Assembly (NCBI GenBank): GCA_936450465.1
Contig: OW388292.1
Location: 8,637,756-8,701,755, forward strand
Direction: 5' to 3'
Length of the DNA: 64,000 nucleotides
DNA from: Gibbula magus
Lineage: Eukaryota > Mollusca > Gastropoda > Trochida > Trochidae
In this document: positions 14,084 to 26,200 of the stretch, one piece after another
Numbering within the stretch: position 1 is the first letter of the stretch
Layout: every line of letters begins with the position of its first letter
Notes under the pieces: model-generated
Seen by the model: only the letters and a program-made list of their open reading frames with translations
Database searches by the model: none
What the model was told of the DNA's origin: nothing
Program-made: the position numbers and the translations under genes

Positions 14084-17000
14084 TCATAGAATTGATTAAT
14101 GAACATCTAAATATTAAAATAGCAATACAATATTTACATCATAGGAACTACATATTTTAATTACCTCTCTCCTCCGTCCATACTTTCTCTAAATGTTGTT
14201 TAATTTCAATGAAATCTTTCTTGGCCACCTTCACAGCGAAGTACAATGGGAAGTGTTTGGAGTACTCTAGGATCTCTGTTGTATCAACCAACACGTAATT
14301 ATCTTCCTTGGTTGTCTGAATTTTCTCGACTTCGGCCTTGACCTTGACCTTCAACTCCTTCTCATGGACTGACAGATCCAGACGGGTCAAGATGGTCGAG
14401 TTAAATTTCAGGGAATACGTCCAACTCCAAAACGATTTCCTTAAACAAGAAGCAAAGTAGTTACGTACTTGATGTTGAATAAAGGAGAGATGTTCTGAAG
14501 TCAAGTTTTATTTTTAGTGCTTACAATAATTAAACGTCTGATAACTTATTCTAAAATCTCACAGTTATGTTCAGTGTTAGTTCAGGCAGTAGTGTGACTT
14601 ACCCTTCCTTGTCCACATACTCCTTTGATTTCTTGAATTCAACTTGAAGTTCGGATACTGAAACAAAATAATCGTCTCTTGAAAATATTTGAATTTCATA
14701 TTACATTTCCTTCTAGCTTTGTTCATATTACTCATAGAAACAAAATAATATTTTTACTGCTTCTGTTGTTTCAATTATTTCAAATCCGTTGTTTAGCATG
14801 CAGCATTAATTTGACCAATAGAAACAACTCCAGCTCTAGTAAGAACTTTTGAAGAATCCAAATTTTACAAACCGGAAACGTTCAGTATGCTCGCCCATGA
14901 TTTCTCGACGGTTGACGTTACATTGACCAGATCAAGAGCCGCCACCGGCCTGTTGAAGTGTAGCTCATGCAAGGACAGATAACTCTGTGTTTGGGTAGAA
15001 GATATGTCCACAACGCTGTTCCGCGTCCCTTCAAACAGCAGACGCTTCTGCAGATCAGCGGTAGAGGGCGCCACTAGGAAGGAAGCGTCCACTCGAGTTC
15101 CGTTGATGTACACGCCGTAGTCAACCCGCCATGTTGTCTCTCTGTCAAGGGGGTGTGATTATATATATAGTCACCTTCTTTATTACACAAGCAAGTGATA
15201 TGTGCACATGTGCAAACATCGTATAATAGACATGTAGGACATCGCTTATATTTTACTTTAAGGTTAACTAGCAAACCCTTTACCGTTATAATTAGCGCCA
15301 TGAGCATATCTATTGATGTTGATAAGGCGCCCATATAAATATGCTTATCAGTATTATAATTGATAAAACATATATATTACGTTCATCAAAATTTATATTA
15401 ATCATGTTGTGTACAATGTTTCTTTCGTTTAATTTATTTCTTTTTAAATTAATTTTAGTGAGCCATCTAAACGAAAACATACCCAGTTTCAGTCACCATT
15501 TCTCTTTGACCCAAAATCTTCACAGATAGAGATGATGAAGTTAGATCTGGTAAATGAGAAATAAACTAAGTGTGTGATCGTTACCTTACTGAGTGTGCGA
15601 CATTGTGTGTTTACATGTAACTAATCTGTAAATTGGTACATAAAGGAACATTACATGTATTTGATGGCGATGACCTCGATGAGACGTTCCTGAATGCATG
15701 AGAATGTCATTTTCAGCATATTCAGTAGGGATATAGACAGATAAACATAAATAACATAACTGCACAAACAGGAGTGTTCCCTAACACAGACATTCATCAA
15801 GTGTCACAGTATATCATTAAGTGTCATAGTGTACCGTCACGAGACACAGTGTATCATCAATTTTCACAGTATATCAACAAGTTTTACAAAATACCATCAT
15901 ATGTTACAGTATATCATCAAGTGTCACAGTATATCATCGGATGTCACATTATATCATCAGTTGTCACATTATATCATAAATTATAACAATGTATCATCAA
16001 TTGTGACGGCATATCACCGAGTGTCACAGTATATCAACTGTCATAGTTTATCATCTAATATCACAGTATATCATCAAGTGTTACATTGTATCATCAAGTG
16101 TTACATTGTATCTCATCAAGTGTCATAGTGTACCATCAAGTGTCACACTGTACCATTAAGTGTCACAGTGTATCATCAAATGTCACGGTGTATCATTAAG
16201 TGACACGGTATATCATGTCCATAGGTTACTCACTTACAATGTATATTTGTTGAAGCTTATATATACAACGTATAGTATGTATTACCCAAACTCTAAAAGA
16301 TGTTATGAAAGGCGCTGAATGACATTAGCAAATATCAAATTTCAACCAATCCAACTGCTTACCTGTGTTGATAGCTGTTATTGCCTCGCTCAGTTTCTCC
16401 TCCATGTAAGAATATTTGGATTTGGAGACTTTAGCTTTCAGGTTGATACCAAGTATTGTCGATTGCGTATGTCTTTCTTTCTTTGATGAGAAACTAAACT
16501 TATAACCAAGGCCGAATTTTGATTTGAAATTAAACCAGGTGGAAAATTCCTTCTCCTCGGTTCCAGCTATCGGTTTAGAATGAATCGTCACTCCGTCTTT
16601 CTTGACCGTGTACGTTAACTTCCACTCGGATTTCCTGTCGATAGATGGTATGTGACGTCATAAGATTAAAAAAAATAGAGCAATGGGCTCTGTACCTCAT
16701 CATTATTTCATTGATTTATTATCTAAGGTTGAATATCTAAGTTATCTCAAGTCTCTACACAACAGTTCACCTTTCTAGAGCTTTACATACTTGAGATAAA
16801 GATGGAAATGGGTTTTTGGGTCATGACCCGTGACCTAGATTGGGGTTACAGGGTCACAAAATCTACAATTTAGAATCCCCATTGGCACACAACTTTTCAG
16901 CTCTCTAGACCTTTTTGAGCTGGAGAAGAAGATGAAAATAGGTTTATAACGATGTGACCCCTGTGACCCCATTTGGGGTCACGGGGTCACGAGATCTACA

Positions 17001-20000
17001 ATTTAGAATCCCCATGGGCCAAGGAGTCTGCACACAACTTTTCAGCTCTCTAGACCTTTTGGAACTGGAGAAGAAGATGAATATAGGTTTTTAAGGATGT
17101 GACCCCTGTTACCCCATTTGGGGTCATGGGGTCACGAAATCTACAATTTAGGATCCCCATTGGCCAAGGAGTCTGCACATAAAATTTCAGCTCTGTGGAG
17201 TTATTGGTTCTGGAGAAGAAGTCGAAAAAGCGAAAAGTTTACGGATGGACGGATGGACGGATGGACGGACGCCGGACACCATGCCATGCCATAAGCCCAT
17301 CGGGCCTTTCAGGCCTGATGAGCTAAAAACAGAAAATTTAAACATTTTTTTCTTAACTGAATCTTCATTTCTGGGACATCCTGTGTGAAAATAACAATGA
17401 TTTCTTTTTTCACAATATGTTATTGGCTTTGATACATGTTAAATACGGGTAATTTTCACTCGACTTGCAAATAAATCACCAATCGCCAAATAAATTATAA
17501 TTATATGCTTCACAAGAGCCAGATACATGTGCAGAAACCAAAACTACATGTCCCATTTACGTCCACAACAGTCATGTCACCTATTAACCTTACCAACCCG
17601 AGTTTGTCTTTCTGTCTGTTAAGTTTAAAAAAAATAACGACTAATTGACGCTGAAGTGTTACTGTCATTTTAAATTGAGAAACCATTATTTTCACCTTTA
17701 TATTGTTACTATGCTGAAAACGGTAATTTTAGGCAGCAGTTAGTATTTCTCAATAAAATAACACCATTCATAACGCTTACACGTGTGACTGTGGTAACAT
17801 ACTGAAGGTCCCTGAACACCATGTGGATATAGTGGAACGTGAACGTAAACATCAGAATATTGGCTGCACGTTATTGCAACCTAGAGGTCGTCAATGGAGT
17901 TCAATGCACAGGAACATTCTTCAAACAACCATTTAAAGGTTAGTTGGTTATATTAAGTGCATATGGCGCCAGTCATATTTCCGGTAAGTAGGCCAAAGCT
18001 ACTCATCTACCTAATTGACACCAATATTCCTCGGCATAGAAGAACAATATGAATGGAATTAGGTAATTCAAACATTGTGTAGTACACGACCCGTCATTGG
18101 AAGTTATCAGGTATATGGTTAATTGATTGATTGATGGCATAATTATGTAATCACATTAATAAAGTTAATTACCTTTACATTGGATGTAGTTTATGTTGAC
18201 TTACCCTTCGCTTGTGATAACCTCCTCCATAGGCCCTAAGACGACAGAAATGTTCGACTTTCCACCTGAAAAAAATATAATAAAAAAATTATATTTGGAT
18301 TAGAGAAAAACACACTAAAACCAGTTTTTATTAAATTTTCTAAGATGCCTAGCGGCTAGAACAATCGAAATAAAAGTACTTTATCAGACGATAAAGGTAC
18401 AGTTTTTGTGATGACGTAACAATTGAATGACGTTTCCGCTCCCCTCGTAGTCACGTGTGCCCATGGTAACCCAACGAAAGAGGGCAGTTGAAAAGACCGT
18501 GTTTTCCTGCAAATGATAATGTCCTAAAACAACGGCAGCGTTGTTATAACAATTATTGAAGGAATGTGTTCTTTTGTATCCGAATTAGTCTTACATTTTA
18601 AGCTACATTTGTACTTGAACCAAAACGACGAATCCGCATTAGGCAACCCCAGGCTAACGCCGTCGGTTTTAAACTAAATTTGCGGGTGTTGAATAGCAAT
18701 GAATCCCGGAAATTTTACAAACGCAACTATTTATCTTATAATTAAATAAATATATAAACTCTATTTTTCTTGCAAAATTACTCAAAGCAGAATGTTGTGT
18801 TATGGGTTATCTTAGAAAAGTAATAAAGTTCGCTGTACCCCAATGTGTTTTGTAATAAAGTATAGTTTTGCCCTGAACTATTATAAAGTCAAAGTACTCG
18901 GACTACCGTCCTCGTACTTTAACTATAATAGTTCAGGGCAAAACTATACTTTATTACAAAACACATTCGGGTACAGCGAACTTTATTCCTTAAATAATAT
19001 TCATTCTATCAATTAGATGATTTCGAGCATGCTCTGGAAACCATTTCGGGCGCGGGTACGCTTCGGAGATATATACTATATACTATGCTGCATAATATGC
19101 TGTATAATACAGAAAAACGCGCACCTGTCTTATTCCGGTAGTATTGTTCAAGAGAGAGGCGAAACTTCTCATAATCTTCCTTGTGTATTTTTGATCGCAG
19201 GTACAGGGCAGCCATGTTCTCCTTGGCTATATAGGTCATGTTAGTTGACGTGCTTATGTCTAACTTTGCATCCACAGCTTTGAGAGAAGTCCGGAGCTCC
19301 GTGGTGTTGACATGAAACGTCTCTTCTGGTCTGATGATAGTCCCGTTCACTTCAATGTGGTATCCAATCCGCCATTCTCTTGCACTAGAACGATACATCT
19401 AGATAATGTAAATATTCCGCCAGTATCAAACTATTAGACATAATATACTGCTGTAAACTTCATTAACATGTTTGTAAAGAAATATTTAAATATCGTGTTT
19501 TTTATTCATCACGTTTACTCCAGTTAACTTGACTTCAGACCAGTTGCTGGACAATAGTTCATTGGGTGACTATTGTAAGGTTCAACCTTTTTCGCTTATT
19601 TCGCCACTATGACGTTAACAATCAAATCATACTTTAAGAGACAAGAGGTTGTGGCCAAGAGGTGATATCATACCCAGTTTCTGTGATCACTTCAGTCTGC
19701 GTGTCAATGACGGCCTTGGCGTTGGTAGCTATGGAGACTAAACATAACTTCAAAGTTATTTCACAATGTATATCAAATAAGACAGTGTTCACATGTGTCG
19801 AAAAGTGGAACCATCCTGTGATTTGCCTGGAATGTATACATATTCGTTAATATTTATATCAATTTTCAGATTAGATAGAAAAAGTACCCTTACAATAATT
19901 GCTAAAATCTTTGACAAGTAGTCATTGTTTCTATAGCAATTGCCACAATTCAATAAATGTTACCTTTATTTTCCTTTCTCCAAGATTTAATTATAGAGGC

Positions 20001-23000
20001 TTCAACTTTAGCGTAGTCGGTTTTCGCAAGCCTCGATTTGAAATGGAGGAAGAACCGGAAGTTCCAAAAGGATAGGTCAAGGTCGGTCCAATGATAGAAC
20101 ATAGCGGGTATTTGTCCTCGTATACTAATCTTGAACGTATCGAGATCAAAGGTCGGCCAAGAAAGGGAGGCAACTGTGAACCCGTCGTACTCGATGAAGT
20201 AATACAGTCTCCATACTGATATTCTGTAAAGAGATAAATGTTCTGATATCAGAGAATATATCTGATATTTCTGACAATGACAATACATAATATAGTATAA
20301 TATAGTAATAATTTGATTATATTTACATCAGTCCTGTATTGTGTCATTATAATTGGTCGTTACGTTGTCCGGTTGCAACAAAATTAAGAAATTTAATTGT
20401 ACATGTACATGAAGTGAAGGACTACTAACCCGGAGGAGAGTTTGATGTACTGAGGTCTGATAACTGTGAATGATGCTCGATTGCAGTTGAAGTTTCGACC
20501 TGAAAAGATACATTTTCGATGTTGAATAATACTGGATTTCAGCTTCACAAAGTAACCAATTGTATGTTGGGTATATGTATCATGATATAATTTACACTAA
20601 ATTGTATATGAGAGTCATAATACCGAATGTGGTATTATAACGCAGATTCTTTACATTGTTTAATTTTTACATCTTCAGAACAAAATGAGGACGGTTTATC
20701 TCCGATGTATCAAGTTAGCCATTACGTTTTATATTTCCCCTTTATATTGGTATACCTAAGTTTGTGATGGTTTCACACCACGTAGACTTGAGATTGTCTG
20801 TCAGCTCCGATGTGTAGGATTCCGTCAAAGCGGTACTAGTGAGAAGCCGGAAAGCGGAGGAGACACGCCACAACGGCAGTGAATAGTCCACAACAGTGTA
20901 GGTAGTGCCCATGGGATTGGTGAAATCTAGAGTGAACTTGGTGACATCTAATTTTTTCCAACTTCCGGAATAAATCAGTTTCTCTGACGCTTTCCAAGAA
21001 AGAAAGTACACCAATCTCCAGTATGTAGTCCTGCAAATATTTGTTACATTTATTTGATGATAGAAAACATCAAGTAATCAGACAGAAGCATTTTGATGGA
21101 TGGAAATCTTAGTTTTATTCTGAGAGTGGGGGTACTACTACTACAACGTACACAGTCAATCTATTAAAATGACCCTTTCATGAAATGGAATTGAATATAT
21201 TTTCAAACATGAAACTTTACATAAACAAAAAGGTATGTGGAAGGCCTACCCTTCAGTGCTGATAACCTCCTCCACTCGCCCTATCTGGACGGATACATTC
21301 ACTCCGTCTGGAAATAAGACAACACTACTCAAACCTGGTTAGATATCACTGAACGAACTACATGCTATTGCTGAACAATCACAGTATCATGGCATTACAC
21401 TCCATTGATTTGTAGATTTGTTAAGCACTGACGGCTCACTGACGGCTGGTATATTCTGTATATGACCGTGTCCTCACAGTTGGGGACTCATTATACATTA
21501 TTAAGATTCATCTTACTTCCATTGATACTTTTTAATAAGTGGATCTTGTTTTGCTTGAACAGTTATAGACCAAAGCTGTTTAAAAGGTAAACGTCAGTTT
21601 CTTGGCACGTCTTTAACAAATTCATTTATTGGGGACAAAGGTAGTTCAGTTCTAAGTCTTGAAGTGAGAGAAGGGGTAAGCAAGATCTCTGGAAATTTGT
21701 TTTGTTTATTGAGAACTACAATAGTTTACGCATTGATGTAGAAATCCACTGCGTAACGGCGTGAACTTGACACTAAAACTTGCAACCAGCAGTTGTGTCA
21801 ATCTAACTCGTTTAATGAAGGCTTTATAATTACATTGAGCCATCCAGGCCGTTTCTAGTATTGCCGTGATTCGGAAGCAGTCCTTTTTAGACACTCGTTC
21901 CCGGAAGTGAAGCTGAAAATGATAGAAGTACGGTCGAAGTGCAGTCATCTCCCCTGTATAGAGCGTGTACTTCCGGTCGGTCAGGGCGGTCACATTCAGG
22001 CGTTCTGACAGTTCCGTGGTGTTGATCGTCTTGTAGAAACTTGGATACATTGTGGTTGATCCTTTCATTATCACAAGGTAGAGTTTCCAGCATCGTTCTC
22101 TGAAAAAACGTTATCGTTTAGATTTCAAACCATTATTTACATATTTACAGCTATCATATTGAATCAGCATACAACATTAGAATGCATTTTATGAATATTG
22201 GCATTTTGACGTTACGATAAAAACATTGATATATTATAACTAAACATAGAATATTGATAATAATTACTTATTAATACTATCAATGTTATCGCCAATCTAA
22301 GTGGATTCTAACTTACGTTGTACTGTTTGTAACGTAATACTCCTCCTGTCTCCTTATCGTCACTTCAATATCTGTCAGACCTAGTGGGGAAACAGAGACA
22401 TGAAACATTACAGTGATGATGGGGTGTCGTAAGAAACATTTATTCCAAATAAAATCAAACACGTTATAAACAAATTAACAAAAGTTTCCAATTTCATTGC
22501 CGACACTTATATCGTTGAAAGAATAAAGAAGCAAGTCCTACCCAGGTACAGGTTCAGGTAGGCACTCAGCCTGGTGTGTAGCAGAGTGTAGTCTAGACGT
22601 GCTATTTCACTGGTGAAGTACAGCTGAGTGAGAGATCTCCTGGACACCAGTCCGACCCTGGGGCCCGTGTAGACCTCGTACTGGACATGCAGACTGGTGA
22701 GGAGAGTCAGCTGGTACCCGAAGGTCGTGTGGAAGGTGGGCAGGTACTCAGCCACGTCTACTGGTCTCACTATCATCTTGTCTTCGTAATAAGTGTAGTA
22801 TATTCTTGTCACAAGCTCTCTGTAACGAAAGTTGTGAGTGTTGAAGTGAACTAAATGGAGGATGTTAAAAAAAGTCACGACGCAATAACCTTGTATAATA
22901 TTCAATAAAATTGATTTTATATAATGAAAGTGGCTCTCTTTGTTTATAGTAGTATTTGTAAAGGATTAGTTCCGGCTACAAGCCCATGACGATGTAGTAT

Positions 23001-23161
23001 ACATATTCCCGGCTCGCAAGGGTGATATAAGATATTCTCTATGTATCTTCAAAGATGGTATTTCATTATGGAATTATGGTGATAAATAATGAAAGCTGTT
23101 CTACAAACAGTGCTCAGTTTATTTTCAATGAAATATACACTACACATAACTAATAAATGCT

Positions 23162-23229
<68 letters not shown>

Positions 23230-26200
23230 TTGATTATCATCTTACCCAGTTTCTGTTATCAATTCTTCATAAGCAGACACCAAAATCTTCTGCGTGTTGG
23301 CTGTAACCAATAATACAAGAAAGGTAAATGATGAATATCAACGGTTGTTATGTGATTCAGTTAAGAGTTTATTAGATAAAGGATCGTGATAACCAAACCA
23401 CCAATCTAAACACTATATTGCATGTAATATACAATGTGTACAAGCACATATAGCACTTTCTAACAATATTTTGTTTTCAAATTGTTGTTAAAATGTTAAT
23501 TTGTTTTCTCGTTTACGGATAACATGCAACCCATTATAATAAATCACACGAATATACATATTTCCCGTGCAAGCCTCAAGGACAAGGTCTTATTCATTTA
23601 GTTGATGCATGATGATAAAGAAACCCACCTGCTGTGAGCGTCAGGTTCCAGGTGTCCAGCAGGACCCGGGTCACAGTGATGAGGTCAGAGGTCACGACCA
23701 CGCCCCTGAAGAGGACTGTGAGGTGCAGCCTCTCCTCCACCAGGTCGGTACCTGTGGTCAAGGTGTAGAGCTGTCCATCCCCTCTCCTCACCTGCACATG
23801 CGCAGACAGGTTGGAGAGCGGAAGTTCCTGGAACTGTGTTCCGTCTATGATCTGACCTCGTTTGGTGAGGAAGTAGAGCCACATGTCCACCAGTCGACTG
23901 ATGGAATGAAGAAGTCATCTTTTAAATGCACAGTATAACACGAGATTGGTTTAACATTCAGGTTCGCACATAATGAATTTTGTAATATAATGTTTATGAG
24001 AGCCAATTGATCCTGCTAAGTTTCATATTTGCAACCGAATGTGAATTGCTAAGACAGCACTTTCAAGGTAGAGTTTATAGGTTTATAGGAACAAGATCAA
24101 CGACATTTGGCTTTACAAAACTTGATCTGTGAACTATTTAGAATAAGCTCAACTTTATCTACAACGTTGGTGTCGTAAAACATCACATACCACGTATCAC
24201 TCGATACATTTAGCACTATAGTGTAGTGACCAATACTTTAGTGTAGTGACCAATACTATAGTGTAGTGACCAATACTATAGTGTAGTGACCAATACTATA
24301 GTGAAGTGACCAATACGCCATATTTCTGTTGTACTGCCTTAAAACACGAAAATGTCTCTGTTATTCATTGATGAAATATACAAATATGTTTCTGGCAGAA
24401 ATTCTGCGATTAACTTTTTTACAGAAAAAAATCAATTAAGTAAAATCCCATCTTTGGTTATATCTTGTCATTCCTTTTACAAAAAAACTTATCTTTAGAT
24501 GCGGAGATGTGTTTCATGATAGCAGTCCAACTTACCCGCTTTTGCTGATGTACTTCTCGACTGTTACGTAATGAAATTTGTACATCTTTGATTCCCATTC
24601 TGCAACGGAACAAAATGTACCCTCGAATTAAAATATGATGAATCATGGATTGTTAACCTACTGTACTTCACATCGCTCAAACTCACCATATACAGTCGTA
24701 TACATTACTGGTTTGTGAACTATATGGACTATTGTGATAGTTGTAGCACGTTTGAATGTATACTTAAATTGCATTATTATTACCTAATACTGACATTTCC
24801 CGAAGTTATTGGTCACGTTCTAAATAAAACCTCCTGCCGTCCCAATAACTGTTCTCTATCGTGTTGTTCTGTGTGACGAGTTCAAGTCTAAGTAGCGGAC
24901 TGGAGTTATTGAAGTCAATGTTTAATCTGTACTTGTAACTAGACAGCGCAGACAAACCCTCAATCCTGACCTGATCACGAGAACTCCACCACTTCATACA
25001 TGATAAACTTTTATTTGAAACTCGTCCGATCGCCTTTTTATGGACACTAATATCCGATTTACTGCCGTATGGTGCGATTATGGAATTCCCATCACTATTC
25101 TGTTTACAGAAGGCGGTGCTTCAGTCACACTTTATATACTTGTTATACAAGTTGGTCTTATTGAAAATTTAATATTTATAGTCTCCAGCGCTGGTCTATT
25201 GCAAAAATATAGGTACTTAAATGTTTGGCTGGAAATACATTGGTAACTTGTGTATGTTCGACATTGGGAGGAAAGTATATCTCATTTGCCATAATCGATG
25301 TGTCAATTATTTTATTTAAATGTGTTTTTTTTTTAATTCAAATGTATGGTTGCATCCATTAATTTTCTGTTGTTAATATGTCTGCCTTATGTTATTTATT
25401 ATTACTGACAGATACATTTCATTGCATTTGTTTTTCTTATAGTTTAAGATATGAGTGTTTTACATTTTGATACAAATTGTTTCTATAACTGAAAGCGTTT
25501 CTATACTTGATACAAAACGTGTGTAAAATGTTGACGTTTGACTATTTGCTGTTAATCTGATACAAAATGTGTGTAAATCTGTTTGAAGTCTGTATATCTG
25601 ATACGAAATGTGTGTAAAACTGTTGAAAATATGTTTACCAGATTGTGTATATTAATATGATGCCGAAAGACAATGTTATTTAAACAACCAAGTGCCTTTT
25701 GAAGACACCAATCACTGAATGTCTAACCCCAGTGCCCCCTCAGCCCCCACGCTGTTAGACGTGTACCCACCCTCGTGGCTGATGAGGTGAGACTGCCAGG
25801 CCGACTCGAGACCATCGAGGAACTTGTCTGAATCGTGCTCTCCATCCACCTCCCCTAGTACATAGAGACCCAGATGGAAGGAATATCTGCAATGAAGATC
25901 ACACCAGTCTACACTCGAACTCGTTCATGTTTCTCTCCTTATTGCGATAATGCATTATAATATAATTTATGTGTTGAGCTAAGTAAAAATTATTGAAAAC
26001 GTCTAAACATATTATCATAAACTATTTCCGATACGTGATTCCAGAGTTTTAAATTCATTTTCTGATCTATTCTGATTTGGCTGGAGCAGAGAACCCTACC
26101 TGAAAATGTCAGTCCCGTTGTATAACTGCAATATCTCCCCGCGGGAACTGTTCAACTGCAGGTACTCTTCCAGAAATGTGGAATTAGGACCAGAGTTACG

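Noticed and set aside
15774..16128. His/Tyr/Ser-rich ORFs on the plus strand
   Set aside because: Translation of a 20-21-bp minisatellite inside an intron.
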